Source of the DNA: Dendrophyllia cribrosa | Lineage: Eukaryota > Cnidaria > Anthozoa > Scleractinia > Dendrophylliidae | Direction of reading: 5' to 3' | Assembly (NCBI GenBank): GCA_024195265.1 | Contig: JAJLRJ010000002.1 | Coordinates: forward strand, 22,709,736 to 22,773,735 | Length of the DNA stretch: 64,000 bases | Shown here: positions 34,971 through 64,000 of the stretch, piece by piece | How positions within the stretch are numbered: position 1 is the stretch's first letter | Layout of the letters: each line of letters opens with the position of its first letter | The notes under the pieces: generated by a model | What the model was told of the DNA's origin: nothing | The model's database searches: none | Seen by the model: the letters and a program-made list of their open reading frames with translations, nothing else | Made by a program: the position numbers and the translations under genes

Positions 34971-35129
34971 CAGGCGCGGATCCAGGGGGGGTGAAATGGG
35001 TGAATTTTCACCCCCCTTTTCTGAGACCCTTTCTTTCTTTTTTCTAAAGTATTTCTCAAATATTATTTCTCTGATATCTTTTTTGAGGTGAATTTCACCC
35101 CCCATTTCAAAATCCTGGATCCGCCCCTG
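34971..35129. mobile_element. hAT-type MITE with CAGGGGCGGATCC ends
   Basis: CAGGCGCGGATCCAGG at the left and CCTGGATCCGCCCCTG at the right are inverted, followed inward by paired GGTGAAAT/ATTTCACC stretches. CAGGGGCGGATCC is the classic hAT terminus. The flanks are too A+T-rich to define the target duplication. Confidence 0.7.
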
Positions 35130-35518
35130 ATTTATATATATATATATTTAGTATAAATCTACTAGCGTTATATTCACTACTCACTATCTATACTGTTGTA
35201 GAAAGTGAGTGTGTGCGGTTGTCAGCGTTCGGTTGTTATTTATGTCATCATTCAATAAAACGCGAGCCTGTCTTGTTGTTAAGTTTTGAACAACAAAATT
35301 TGTTGCTGACTCACTCGGCTGCGCCTCGTGAGTCCACAACATTTTGACCATGTGATGACGTAAATCGTGGTAAATAAGAGTCCACACCACGGAAAACCGG
35401 TGTAAATTTGTTAAATAGAAAAGACAAATCGGGCACTGGAATGTATGGTTTTAAGACTGAACACCTCAGTCTCAGTACAAGTCTGTGCATAGGCTTGCTC
35501 ATAAACGTTTTTGTTATG
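35130..35518. other. Downstream of MPPE1
   Basis: Noncoding. It contains a short (TA)n run near 35133-35147 and presumably the MPPE1 3' UTR. No clear poly(A) signal was found. Confidence 0.4.
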
Positions 35519-38500
35519 CTATGATCTAACGCAACAATCTAATGAAATTTGCCTGCACGTTCTTCGCGTTTTGAAGTAAACGTAAGTAAGTCTAAAGTTC
35601 ATCAAAACAAAAACAAGTCCAGCAATAACGTACACGGCAATTACTGTACTCTCCCGAGGAATAAAACACTTGGACAAGGCATACTTCTCTGGGGTAATAA
35701 CGCTCTGCAAAGGAAAGAAAAGGTTGAATCAGCACGGGTTAGTTATCATGGCCGGCCTCTCAGCGGCTTAACCTACAGTATTTTTTAATTATTTTTCTGA
35801 GAATTTCCCTCAATATCCTCAAAAGTTTACCAATACGGTACTCAACTTCCACTTCAACTACCTTTATCATGTCTTCATCAATAGCGTAGGGCCAAAACCC
35901 CACATATCCTTGATTCGCTCTGACGATGGCCGAAGTAAACGCTCGAGGTTAGCTTTTAAATCTGTTTACCGGGTGGCCAATTTACTTATCAACTCAACTG
36001 ATGGCAAATTTAAGTACTTCACGCGAGATATCTGGGGTTGAAAACCAAGTTGGGACCATCAACCTATTTTTCTTTTTCTTTGCCCGACTATTTGTTCTTC
36101 CATTCGGCACCATCCGTTTTGTGAAGGATAAGGTTATTATATCGTAATTTGAAGCTACCAAAGCACACTTCGCATTTTAGAGCGGTTTTCAGTTTTGGGT
36201 CAACCAAAACAATCACTCTGGTCAGTCATAAGGGCTGGTTCCCACAAGCGACGTTAGCGGAGTCGGAAGCGGAATCGGAATCGCAAGAAACTTCGATCTA
36301 CTGTAGTGGAAATCAAAACCGCGACGGAAGCGGATAGTAAGCGTCGGAAGCACTGAAATGCGGAATCGGAAGAAAAAGGAAACCTTCTGATCCTTCCGAT
36401 TCCAATTCCGTCGAGCTTCCCATTCCGATGGTGACTCCTTTTTTTGATTTACACTAGAACGTAAGGCTCTTTATGCTTCCGACTCTGACTCAGTTTTTTT
36501 TACCCATCACAAGGTATCTAACGCACGCAACCCCCCCCCCCCCCCCAAAAAAAAAAAAAGAAGAAGAAGAAGAAAAAAATACTTTCGATACTTAATTTAA
36601 AACCGTTCTAACAAGTGCAAAAGAGTTTCCTCGCAGGCTAAGCCGTAGGAGACAAGACCAACGGCTTAACCGAGCGTCACCACGTAGATGTAGTGACACA
36701 ATAATCTCAACTGAGACAATGTGTTAAGCACAGCCAGTAAACTTACCAACACAAAGCTAGGGTTATTCCTATTCCTCCAACTAAATGATGGAATTGTCAT
36801 TTCTGGTGTGCCATCTTCATGCACCAGATAGCAGCCATGATGGGTGTGGCCGCTCAGCACCAGCCGCGGCTTGATGAGTGACAGGAGTGTGTTTGACATC
36901 TCCTTGGAGACCACTTCCCACTTTTCTCTATTGGTTAATTGTTTTTGCTCTGAAGGCGGAGCATCAACACCTGTGCAGTGCATTTCTGTTTTACGGTATA
37001 ATGGGAAATGCTGTGGAGTAAAATAAAGATCAAGGATCCAAAGAGGTTAGTTCTTCACCCCCACCGACGCAGCACCACAGTTTCTCTAGAAACTAACCCC
37101 ATTCTTTAGTTAATGTGAAGTCGCACACGAGTCACAGGCACCCCAGCACGGCCGGAGCTTAACCCGGTTTCTATAGCATGAAGCAACTAGGAATATTGCT
37201 ACTCCTCCCTGGATGGGATGCTAGTCCATCGCAGGGCTACTCCCAGCATTTTGTCGCTGGTACCCATTTATACACCTGGGTGGAGAGAGACAATGTGGAG
37301 TAAAGTTTCTTGTCTAAGGAAACAACATGATGGCTGAGACCTTTGAATCTGAAGTTCAACGTGCTAACCACTACACCACCGCGGCTCTAGGACCCCAGGG
37401 AACTGGCTTAATTTATAGGGCTGCAGGACTTCAGAAACAAATTACTGGGGCTTCATGCCTCCGATACAATACTCCAGGCTTTCACTGAAACAAAACTATT
37501 GGCATTTTTGTCTGGGCTCTTAGCAGAGAAAAGTTTATCATTGTGGGCTCCAGCCCTCCAGTGCTTCAAATGAACCAGTTCATGCGCTAAAAGGGCCTGT
37601 GTCACCATTTTTAGTGTTACTTTAAAAAGTCAAAGGGTATATTTATATCAGTGGAAACCCAAACAAAAATGGTCCAGTTTTTTTTTGAAATCGTTCTTCT
37701 AGTGCTCTATGAGTAAAAATATGTGTCTGGGGCTGCAGATGGCCAGGATGGAAATGGATTGCAACATGAAAAAATTAGGCTACTTTTTTCAAGTTTATTG
37801 TATTGTGTCGTGGAAAACTCATTAAAACTCTGATTATGATATATTCTCTCTTCGAAAATTCACTTGATATATTCCATTGAGAGTTCTATAAGCATTTTGT
37901 GTCTGACAATAAGTTTTCATGTAGGGCAGTTTTGACCCAAGAATGTCGAAATCTCCACGACAACATAGCCCCTTTATGTAATCTGTGCACAGCCTTTTTA
38001 ATTTGTACAGGATAGTGGGACATGAGCAAATAGGCAAAGAGCACCCGCACGTGCAGTGCACGAGAAAGAAAGTTTATTTTCTTTGAGCATTCCATGCTTT
38101 AATTTGACATGCACTTCTTGAGAGCACTGTCTTATTTCCCACTATACACTGTACTAGAAAAAAAAAGGCTGTCAATGGACTGGTGCACAATGGAGCTAAT
38201 GAGACATTTTAAATAATAAATTTATTTATCAGTACACCAAGACTCATCTTATTTACCATGCCAATACAGTTCAACTATTCAAGTTTCAGTTCAGAATGAC
38301 ATGCACTAGGTTTCCAAAGTTGACCGGTAGACTTAGACATTCACAACAACAATGTGTTGAGAAAAAATAAATAATAAATATTAAATAAAGGGATCAAAGA
38401 TTTCAAGTTAGGTTGAAGCACAGAAATCGATGACCCATACCTGTATTAGTATAGGTGCTGGTGAATCCTTAGGTAGCTCACAAAATGTTTTTTCTTTTCT

Positions 38501-41500
38501 TGCCAGATCTTCATAGATTTCTTTCTTGGTCCTCTTATGACAGTTAAGTTTATCTGCTACAATATGCAGTTGTTGCATGGCCTCAGAACACATAGAACAA
38601 TCATCCCCTTGCAGGGCTATGGAGTTCACTAACACAAATCTAAAGTACAAAAAAGGTTCAATGTTAACATTGGTATAGAGCATGTGTGTTAGGGAGAGGG
38701 GGAGAGGGTCAGTCTTCTTTAAGTAATTTGGGTAGGGTGTACCATCTAGCCTGTGCGCAGACGTCTCCTACATTGTATTTCCTTTGCTTCACGTACAAAG
38801 CAAAGGAGATAGGAGACGTCTGCGTGCAGGTAATGTACAATTCAGTTCTCCAATAGTTAATTTTCAATCTTCTGTGTCAGACATGGTCTCGAAAATCCAA
38901 ACCCATTTCAGATTTTCAGCACTTTATTTTCGTTCCCTAGGGTGTTTCTGGGGTAGAGAAAGGCAGTTGAAAATGAGAATTGCAACTGAAGAAATTGTGC
39001 AGTAGTGGATGGACAGAGTAGCAGGTATTTTGTCCAGGAGTTTTGTTTCTCAACTATGCACTGTTGTGAAATTTTAAAATCTAACTAAATGATTGTGTTT
39101 TACACTTCCATCAATTCTAATTACATTGACCAATGCCCTCCTTAGAAGACCATGGTTTGAATTCATGATTTGCAAACCACAAGTGCGACCTTCAAAAATG
39201 ATGGAGCAGCCTTGATATTTTTTCTTCAAACTGTGCTTTGTTATCAATGTGTTGAATTATAAAACTATTATTGCGCTCAAGCTTGATATCACCTAATTCT
39301 TAGCCGACGAGGCTTACAGGGTCGTCGGCTAAGAATTAGGCGATATCACGCGCGCTTTCGCGCTATAATAGTTAAATATCCAGACATTAATATTAGCATT
39401 AATATTGTGTTCATGATTATGGCCAGGAACTTGCTTTAAGCTTACTTTATCATCTTGAAATTGGAAGAAATCATCGTCAAAAATGATAGAAGCAAAGAAA
39501 TATGAACTAAACTGACAAAATAATGGCTAGAAAAATCAAAATTTCACAGGAATGGCAGTTTTGTTTTCTTGACCGCCTGTCAATAAATCAAATATTTTTA
39601 TGAACTGTTATCCACTTCCATCCTTGCAATCCTGCACTTTATCACCAAACTACTGCTTTTGTTTTGCTCTGACTATGGAATCTTTTTTAACCAACTAAGT
39701 TGTATATTTGGTGGCATTTGACGATATAACATGGAAATAAGCTAAGCCTAATTTTTCTATTTTGGCGGGACAGTGTCCGTTTAAATACAGATGTTGGTCA
39801 TGTCGGCCTTCAATTTCAGAGTTGTGTTATCCTGTAGGGCACATATTTTTTTAGTTAAAAATTCCCTTTGGATAAGATAAATAACTTGGTTAGGCATGAC
39901 TGGAAAACAATACATAAGTGTCAACTTACAAGTTTCCTCTTATGCTGAGCAGTTGGACTGAAGGGGAGTCAAATACTGATGAAAATCTTCCAAATAAGTG
40001 ACTGTCACTAGAAGCACTGTGGAAAAAATATATCATCAATAAAGGCATTCTGAAAGGCTACAGAAAAAAATGCAAAACTATGCAGCACCTTCAGATTAAG
40101 CGGCAGAGTTATGCAGCAGATTCTACACCAATTTAAGCCTGTTTATTTTTTCAGTGTTCAGAAAAAAAAACAGTAATTGTTTTCCTGACCCATATGTGTT
40201 TTCTTCCATACTTAACACTGAGTAGATAAAGCATGGAAATCAGCCCTTAAACAACAGGGAACAATAATTAACCCAGGTGGTGTATTTTTTTTGTGCATAA
40301 TTTTCAATTTCAATTAAATTCTAACATGATTCCATGTAAAAGAATTTCTCTAATCTAGCCAGTGAACAGGCTCCTTTTAGGGGGTATAATTAGGTTAAAA
40401 GAAATTGACAAGTGGAGGGAACCAAGAACTGTCTGGGGAGGGGAGCCTGTAGACTTTCTTTTGATACTGCTGAAAGATAATACCAGAATCTGGTATCATG
40501 ATCTCATTGGCCATATCGCAGGTTATTGGCAGGTTTGTGGAGAATGATGACATATGTTGACAGCTATGGGTAATTCTCCCCCACTCGAGTCGGCACCCCA
40601 ATCTTTTGAATTATTCCACTGGTGGAACTCAATTATAATCATTTTTTGTAAAAGCCACAAATTCGCCTGCCTTTTAATCACTCTTGCAGCATTTCCTGTG
40701 AGTGAGCTCACATGTGCATGGTACTTAAATCGACCACATACAGATAAGACAACTACCGGTAGCTGACAGATTAATAATGTGAGGGTGGATTGGCAATATC
40801 AATGAAAAGTCCACAGGTCCTTCTCCCTAAACATAAGCTAAGTAGAGAAGTTGTCAATTGACTTTATTCATTTGTCTCGTAATTTAACTTACTCAGGATG
40901 AAATCCAATGTCGTGATTTCCCACCACTACATGGAATTCTGTGTGTTCAGTATGATGGAACATCTTGCGAAAACGCTGCACATAAAAATCCCATTCCTGC
41001 ATGACAATGGATAAAATTATTATCACTTCACTGCAAATTTATAAATCAATACAATTTATTAACAAGAAGCATTCTATTTATAGAATTATTATTTATAACT
41101 ATTTAGTATATACCAAAACAGTGGATAGCGTTGTTGACACATTCTGATTGGCTACTTAAACTCGGGATAGCAAGTGCTATTCTTCTCCAAACAATTTATT
41201 ATTGTATTATTATTGTAGTCGTAGTCTCTCAGCTAACCTTGAATCCACAGATAAACCACAGATCAATGTTTTATTTCCGTGACAGGTACAGGAAAGACAT
41301 TTTTTTGTTATGGTCAATATATCATTATTATTGAGATCTTCTGTAACTTCAGAGCCCGCTTCAGAGAAGAAAAACTAGGAATGGTGTAAGCCTTTCCATT
41401 AAAATCAACATGAAAGCAACCCACTAACCAATACTTTTTTCAGCTGAGTCAAACAAAAGATGAAATTTGGCCGATCTCAACTCTCCATCTGAGAGGGTCA

Positions 41501-43260
41501 TCCGACACGTCGGCAACCAAAGCCACAGAGATCCCCATACTTTTGCGATGTGCTCATCAATAATACTTTGCAATGGGTAAACAACTACATGTAACACTGT
41601 TTGATGTTGATTCCTTTTAATTGCAGCTGTGGCAGCAAAATTTAAAGTATCAAGCTTTTGCCATATCCCGTAGACAAAATAGCGGGGACATTGCTACCTT
41701 GAAGTAAAGAATGGACCGCTTGACGTTGTTTGGGTCTTAGTTCCAAAGGAAACTTCCGGTAATTTGAGAAATTCTTGCAAGCTTCACAAAATTAATAGAA
41801 CCTAAATTCAAGTTAAATCAGTTTAAAAAAGGTTATTGTATTATCTTATCTTGATCAAGGTGTGAGCAAAGAATGATAACATCATCATTGAATTAAATCT
41901 CGACTAATCTCAGACTTTTTCAACAGGGACATTCATTACGTGAAAAATTTCCTTTTTTCTTTTTTAGTTTACTTATTTCTATTTGTAATTGTAATAATAA
42001 TTGTAATAATAAAGTTGTTGTTGTTGTTATCAAATTTCTGGGACTTCATTGCAATCTCTCGCTCCTTTCCCTCCCCTCCCCTTACTCCCGAGCATGAGCC
42101 CAAGAGCTTGCTCGCAGGCTACACATACTTATTTCACACCACTTTATACTGGTAAAATTAGAACAAACACTCATTTTTGGTTTTGTTTAGCAAAATGGGA
42201 ACAGGGCTTCTCTTAAGAGGGAGACTAATGCTGTGTTCACACTTAAAGGGTGAAACATGTTTAGTCTGATCATGAATGAAACATGTTTCACTATGAAGAG
42301 TGTTTATATCAGGTGGCACATTGCACAAATCATGACCAAAACATGTTTATATTTAGCATGATCAAAACTACTTCCTGAGGTTGATGAAATATGTTCATAG
42401 GGCAAATGTTACCTCCTTGTTAAACACTGCATTGTTCTTTGCTCCCAGAGGGCTTGACAGGTGAGAACCACAAAATCATGCAAGTCAGCAAGACTTTGAG
42501 CTCTATTAAAGCCTGGTTCACACTAGCGACATAACGACATAAGAACACGGACATAATGACATAAAGAAAAGATCAGTTTTTTCCTTATGTCGTTATGTCC
42601 ATGTTATTATGTTCCTATTATGTCGTTATGTTGTGTTGTTCACACTGGTGACATAAAACATCGATATACTTTGGGTTTTGAATTTGCGTGACCTCGCCGT
42701 TGTCGCTAGTGTGAACCAGGCTTAATTTTTTTCGTTTTACATGTAATATAGAATTTTTAGGTTAGCTTATGCATGTTTCATAAAACAGCATCAACTATAG
42801 AACAAGGTGCAAGTTGTGTTTTGAAATTAAGAACTACTGAAAGTAGTATTTACACATACTTTCGCGTGAACACAATAAGAAGTGTATTGGGATGGGACCT
42901 CACCTGATCATTGCTTGACAAGCCCTCATCAAACAGATCTCCAAGCAAAAACACAACATCAGGTTTGAAATGAGAGACAGCTGTCTGGAAGGCTCTCTCC
43001 ATCTGCCATTCTCGCCTCAGTTTGTCAAACCAGTGGCCATTTTTGGGCCCTAATAGGTGTGTATCAGTCAGTAACATTGTCTTCAGAGGCTCCAAACGCC
43101 TGCTCTTTCCTTCCACTGGCATTTCAGGCCAGGAACACTGATATATCACTAAGTAATATATTAGCCATTCACAGAAGACGAACAAGCATACAGCAAAAAT
43201 TGCCCCCCTCTTCAACTGAGTGTAGAGAAGAGTAATTGAAGTCCTCCGCATTTCAAACAA
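35519..43260 (-). CDS. MPPE1: Metallophosphoesterase 1 (GPI-glycan remodelling, PGAP5), 6 exons
   Basis: Membrane phosphoesterase that, in the known family, removes an ethanolamine-phosphate from the GPI anchor so that GPI proteins can leave the ER. Exons on the minus strand: 43260-42904, 40996-40893, 40007-39930, 38639-38441, 37010-36747, 35704-35519, giving 395 aa (human about 396) with all phases matching. A membrane segment lies at about 19-40 and another at about 354-373. The metal-binding motifs are complete: DTH (66-68), GDLFDEG (107-113), GNHD (145-148) and GHTH (300-303). The start is the first ATG of exon 1, just before the hydrophobic anchor. No KKxx signal is visible at the C-terminus. 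Introns carry several MITEs and a SINE. Confidence 0.95.
36535..36577. repeat. Poly-C/poly-A/(AAG)n low-complexity tract
   Basis: In MPPE1 intron 5: a run of C, then A, then AAG repeats. Confidence 0.9.
37130..37390 (-). mobile_element. tRNA-derived SINE in MPPE1 intron 4
   Basis: On the minus strand it opens with GGTGGTGTAGTGGTTAGCAC, a tRNA-like A-box, then ATTCAAAGGTCTC and a body with ATGGGTACCAGCGACAAAAT and GGACTAGCATCCCATCCAGG. Body fragments of the same family are at 4845-5030 and about 9730-9765. The head indicates an RNA polymerase III promoter origin. Confidence 0.65.
38747..38832. repeat. Fold-back with TAGCCTGYGCGCAGACGT ends
   Basis: TAGCCTGTGCGCAGACGTCT is mirrored by AGACGTCTGCGTGCAGGTA about 50 bases on. 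It is related to 11909-12024 and lies in MPPE1 intron 3. Confidence 0.7.
39264..39373. repeat. Fold-back with CTAATTCTTAGCCGACGA core
   Basis: AACTATTATTGCGCTCAAGC and its degenerate inverse GCGCGCTTTCGCGCTATAAT surround paired CTAATTCTTAGCCGACGA and TCGTCGGCTAAGAATTAG. It lies in MPPE1 intron 3. Confidence 0.7.
42510..42721. mobile_element. TTAA-flanked MITE with AGCCTGGTTCACACTAGCGA ends
   Basis: The ends are perfect inverted copies (AGCCTGGTTCACACTAGCGA and complement), with TTAA at 42506-42509 and 42722-42725. Inside are degenerate direct repeats of ACATAACGACATAA. It lies in MPPE1 intron 1. The shorter CTGGTTCCCACAAGCGACG block near 36236 looks related. Confidence 0.75.
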
Positions 43261-44508
43261 GGAGCTCTTTGTTTCGGCAACTTAACATTAAATCAATGAC
43301 CGACTGACAAAGACTGTGAACTCGTATTGGTCTTCAAAGAAATCTTGCATCATATTTTTCAATATCCATGTCGAAGCCGGCCGATCCATACACACAAGGA
43401 GGACTGTCAGGTGTTAGCGAAAAGTGCTTACAGCTCCATTTTTATGTCATTATCTTTAAATAAAAAAAATGAAAACATTGTTGTTGGTCTACTGGACAGC
43501 CAGGAGTCGTTGAATGCCTTGTGACATGTTCAGTATGTAAAAAATATTTCGATAACAAGCAGACGGTTTACAAAAACAGCAGAACGCAGCTTGGCAGAAC
43601 TTGGTATTCCACAACAAGTGGAGGTAGACTGGGTTCTAACTAAAATTCCGCTGAACACGGCTCGCTGACACTGGACTCGGGACGAACCTTCGGGACGAAG
43701 TTTCGGGACGCCACAATCGGGACTAAGAAAAAGACTGAACAGGGAAGGGAGCGCGTGTAGTATAAACGCCTCATGCCAAGCCTTCTGAAGTTCTTTTACC
43801 TAAGAAAAGGTGCAACCATATGATGTTCACCCCTTGCACCAAGGGCCGCTCTACAAAATTATTATAAACCCAACTGTTATTCGCGATCCGCATGGACGCA
43901 CATGCACTAGAAACACGTCGAATTGCGCCGGAACTCGGTATTCTTATATTTTCGTCGGTTAAGCCTTTTAGTTGCATCATTATGTGACCGACCGGGGCAT
44001 AAATTTAAACCTAAAAAATCCCTAGGGCTTAAAACGAAATCCCAAAAAAATTCCCAGAGCCAAATTTAAATCTTAAAAACATTTTTTTTTTTCTAGTGAA
44101 CCTTCCCAATTTTTAATACCTCCCAAAATGGGCAAAATTTTCTTATCCCCAAAAAATCCAGAAATCGTGAATTTCAAACCCCCAGGGGCCACTGGGTTAA
44201 AATTTTCCAAGTCAACTCTGTAGTTAATGTTTTGGCACCGCCCCAAACCGCAGTTTTTTATAAGATCATTTTAACATTTTTTAGATCAGTTTCAAAACGT
44301 TTTTTAAGTTAACATTATAAATACTGATCGCCCAAAAAACATCCTTCACGGGTGTTTTTGAGTACAGCTGACTGTGTGGCTCAGTCTATTCAAGCAATTT
44401 CTCTGATTTTTTAAGCATTTTAACGCTTTGACAGATATAAATTGGACAAACTCACTCTTTTATTGTACTCCCCTTATGTGTATTTTGCATTACCTTCGAG
44501 AGGTTCAT
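43261..44508. other. MPPE1 upstream region
   Basis: No ORF of note. It presumably contains the MPPE1 promoter and 5' UTR. A stretch near 43985-44215 is rich in CCCAAAAAATCCC-type words and looks like decayed repeat DNA. Confidence 0.4.
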
Positions 44509-44687
44509 AGACTGCTAGCAGTCCCGCTCGAGATAGTCGAGCGGACGAGCAAATACGCGGTTGGCGATTGAGTGCCGAGCGAACCAAGGGGGCTCTGTGT
44601 CCCGTTCGCTCGCTCCAGTCTCGCCGAGCTTGTTTTTGTGATAAGCGCGCCTGCTCGATTGACTGAAAAGGGACAGCTAGCAGTCTA
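44509..44687. mobile_element. MITE with TAGACTGCTAGCAGTCCC ends
   Basis: TAGACTGCTAGCAGTCCC at the left and GGGACAGCTAGCAGTCTA at the right are inverted. It lies between MPPE1 and AHCY. No coding capacity. Confidence 0.7.
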
Positions 44688-44897
44688 AGGGGTTTGACTC
44701 CCTACCAACGCTGCTGATATTTGGGTCGTCATGCAACATGGGGAGGAGCGTTGCATGATGACTCAATTAAGGGCTCGCACAGGTAGGAGACTACTCCCCG
44801 CAAGAAAAATGTTGTCCGGTGTACACAGTCTACAAAGGCAACGATTGGTAAATTAAACTGTAAAACAGTAAAGATCGACTCTGGTGTGTTAATATAG

Positions 44898-44903
44898 TTT
44901 ATT
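44898..44903 (-). terminator. AHCY poly(A) signal
   Basis: AATAAA on the minus strand, about 150 bases after the AHCY stop codon. Confidence 0.55.
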
Positions 44904-45052
44904 TTTTAACAAAGCTACTGTATAATAAATAGCACTAGAGTAGTGCTAGCGACATCAATGTTTGTCCCCACAAGTAAGTAATGCAAGTTAATTTGTTGTT
45001 AACACTTTGTAAGTTATGATATTGTTGTAGCAAGGTGTCTCTTGTCCAGTAT

Positions 45053-61874
<16,822 letters not shown>

Positions 61875-62455
61875 ATTGAAAATGTCACTACCACTAAAGA
61901 AATTATTTCTACCGATGTGGAGAAAGAAAGAGGCCGAATTTTTCATGAAGCATGGCTTTATACTTTGTGACCGCCATATTTGGAAGACTCGAACGTGATT
62001 GGTTGATGCTGACCATGAATGGGCGTCGTGAAAATATGTTCATTACAAAACCTGCATGGCGACTTTTAATTTCAAAACCGGTTTATTCAATTCTGTAACA
62101 ATTTTTTCAATTCAATTTTTGCAACCAGCTGTAACCTTCAGTAAATTAGATTAGAATCAAGAATACTGAGTCAAATTTCCGACTCTTCGTTTGAGCTATG
62201 TCTTGTCAAAGGCATAATATTTTATTTTACTCGCACGCGACCCGGGAAATAACTCGATTTCATCAACGGGAAATAACTGATCACGTGAAATGAAATCCGC
62301 ATGTTGTGATTGCAACACTTGGCCAGAGAAATCTATGTGTAAAATCCTTGTGTAACTTCAAAATAAAACATCTATCAAACAGATTCGCTGTAAATACCAT
62401 TATTAAATTCTAGATGTCTAGATGTAAAAATATATTAAAGCCGGGTCAGCCGGTT
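61875..62455 (-). other. AHCY promoter / 5' UTR region
   Basis: Immediately upstream of the AHCY start. The coding frame stays open to an in-frame ATG at 61946. No TATA box was identified; the transcription start is unknown. Confidence 0.4.
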
Positions 62456-62461
62456 TTCCCC

Positions 62462-63345
62462 GGGGGGGGGGGGGGGGGGGGGGGGCGGGTACTCCTCCAA
62501 AATACCTATACGGGTATGTGCCGCCCAACGGGGTCGTGATTTTGGGACTCCTGATCTAGAACGGGGTATCCATTTTAGAGACGTTTCCTACAATAGAACG
62601 GGGTATAATGTTTCGAACGCACGAAAGCTTCAGATTATCAGCAGCCATTTTTTCTAGAATATAAAATATCAGCAAGACCACAGCGACAAACCGTTGAGAG
62701 GTGCCGGATCTCCCAGTTGTAGACCTGGAACAGTACAATAATTACTTGTAGAAAATCAGAAAACGGCAAACTGATCCTTACGGCAAGGCGATGAAAGAGT
62801 AAACAAAAGAATAAAACAAAATATATATATTCAAACAAATTTGCCCAATATTTCGGTTTGAAAACAAACCTTCTTCAGGGGCTAACAGAAAAATGAAGAT
62901 AAAACTTAAACCGTGACGCAGTGAGAAAGGCTAGAGAGGCTCATTTAATACACAAAGGGAAAACGTTATCTCCTCTAGGAATAAATAGACGTGACGAAGC
63001 TCATTGACATACGACACCTAGTCTCCTACACCAATAACAATCTATTGTTTTTATTTTCATAATTTTAAACTCTTATTTGTAACGAACTTTTAGTTTTATC
63101 TTCATTTTTCTGTTAGCCCCTGAAGAAGGTTTGTTTTCAAACCGAAATATTGGGCAAATTTGTTTGAATATATATATTTTGTTTTATTCTTTTGTTTACT
63201 CTTTCATCGCCTTGCCGTAAGGATCAGTTTGCCGTTTTCTGATTTTCTACATTTTTTCTAGAACGGGGTATTAAAAATCGACCTATTTCTAGAACGGGGT
63301 ATCATTTTGAGCGCAAATTCTTTCTAAAACGGGTTCCAAACCCGG
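62462..63345. repeat. CTAGAACGGGGTAT degenerate repeat, split by an insertion
   Basis: Words CTAGAACGGGGTATC, AATAGAACGGGGTATAATG and CTAGAACGGGGTATTAAA recur in 62490-62660 and 63251-63345. A G-run lies at the left end (62462-62485) and GGGGGGGCTACTCCC at the right. ATTTTTTCTAGAA is at 62647-62659 and again at 63251-63263, bracketing the inserted 62660-63250. Confidence 0.65.
62748..63250. repeat. Long fold-back, ~160-bp arms
   Basis: GTAGAAAATCAGAAAACGGC at 62748 is mirrored by GCCGTTTTCTGATTTTCTAC ending at 63250, and pairing continues almost without mismatch to AGATAAAACT near 62905 and 63092. The loop is about 185 bases. Confidence 0.9.
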
Positions 63346-63361
63346 GGGGGCTACTCCCTAT

Positions 63362-63745
63362 AATGGACTATACGGGGATGCTCCGCCCGAAAGGGGTACC
63401 TTTTTGAGGCTGGAGGTATATGAAAGGGTCGGGATTTCACGAGTTGAAGTATGTGAAAGGGTAGGGATTTCACGAAGAATAGGAAATGGTAGCGAAAACA
63501 CGAGTTGAAGCATAAAAAAGGTAGGGAAAACTGCCATTTAAGTATTATAAAAAGCGCCTTTACAAAATATATCGAACAGACGCACGCAAAGGCTATATGA
63601 AAGGAGTACCATTTTCAACGAAAGGTATATGAAAGGGGTACCATTTTCAATGAAAGGTTTATGAAAGGGGTACCTTTTCTGTCAAAAACGGTATATGAAA
63701 GGGTAAGGGTTTGGACCTCGGGGCGGAGCATCCCCGTACAAAACT
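63362..63745. repeat. GGGGATGCTCCGCCC-ended repeat, third copy
   Basis: GGGGATGCTCCGCCCGAAAG at the left and GGGGCGGAGCATCCCCG at the right are inverted. Between them run many degenerate TATATGAAAGGGGTACC units. It is in opposite orientation to 17608-18535. A C-run follows (63758-63771). Confidence 0.75.
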
Positions 63746-64000
63746 TTGTTGAGTACCCCCCCCCCCCCCCGGTTCCAAATTTGGAGACAAGGGCGGCACA
63801 TACCCACCCAAAATATACCCAAGTACCCCCCCGGGCGGTTTTCGCACTCTTTCTGCTCGCTAAAAAAGAAGAGTTGCGTGACTTGCAGTGTGTTACAAAC
63901 ACGAATGGGCTGTTTTAGTGACTTTAGTGTTGCTGTGATTTTGAGCAGATACATTCACAATTTGAAAAATCAATTGCTTTTACCAAGAAATATAAGATTT
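63746..64000. other. Right end of window
   Basis: A C-run and a second short C-run near 63826, then unique sequence. No gene is seen. Confidence 0.4.

Noticed and set aside
61875..61946. Longer AHCY N-terminus from an in-frame ATG
   Set aside because: It would add 24 residues not typical of the family. Kept only as an alternative; the MENGGKLPYKV start fits known AHCY length.

Overview
The window looks like a piece of a cnidarian genome, most likely a stony coral. This is inferred from animal-type split genes with GT-AG introns and very short RS-domain exons, a tandem array of intronless class A receptors, A+T-rich DNA, and a dense load of small inverted-repeat elements, LINE tails and tRNA-derived SINEs. 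The species cannot be fixed by eye.

Three host genes could be assembled exon by exon, and each keeps an open frame of the expected length. RBM39 (splicing coactivator, + strand) occupies 250-11319 in 14 coding exons (515 aa). MPPE1/PGAP5 (GPI-anchor metallophosphoesterase, - strand) occupies 35519-43260 in 6 exons (395 aa). AHCY (S-adenosylhomocysteine hydrolase, - strand) occupies 45053-61874 in 7 exons (434 aa). They are unrelated housekeeping genes and do not form an operon-like unit.

Between RBM39 and MPPE1 lies a two-level tandem duplication carrying four copies of one intronless rhodopsin-family receptor. An ancestral receptor unit duplicated to give a pair (G1, G2). The whole pair plus spacers then duplicated: unit 1 is 13257-23551 and unit 2 is 23552-34544. 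Only G4 (30633-31634) is intact. G2 has a one-base deletion, and G1 and G3 have lost an in-frame N-terminus. A further remnant at 12030-12902 suggests a lost fifth unit. Indels and transposon insertions private to one unit give a relative chronology.

The introns of AHCY and RBM39 hold most of the other structure. AHCY intron 4 contains a three-level nest: an outer TA-flanked inverted-repeat element (49144-55037), inside it a composite with two apparently identical 1404-bp inverted-repeat elements around three tandem 493-bp units that are themselves palindrome-ended, all flanked by AATT. AHCY intron 6 holds a 79-bp minisatellite with a four-unit higher-order repeat. From 61875 to the end I see no gene, only the AHCY upstream region and repeats, including a ~500-bp fold-back. 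I saw no CRISPR array, rRNA gene or convincing tRNA gene.
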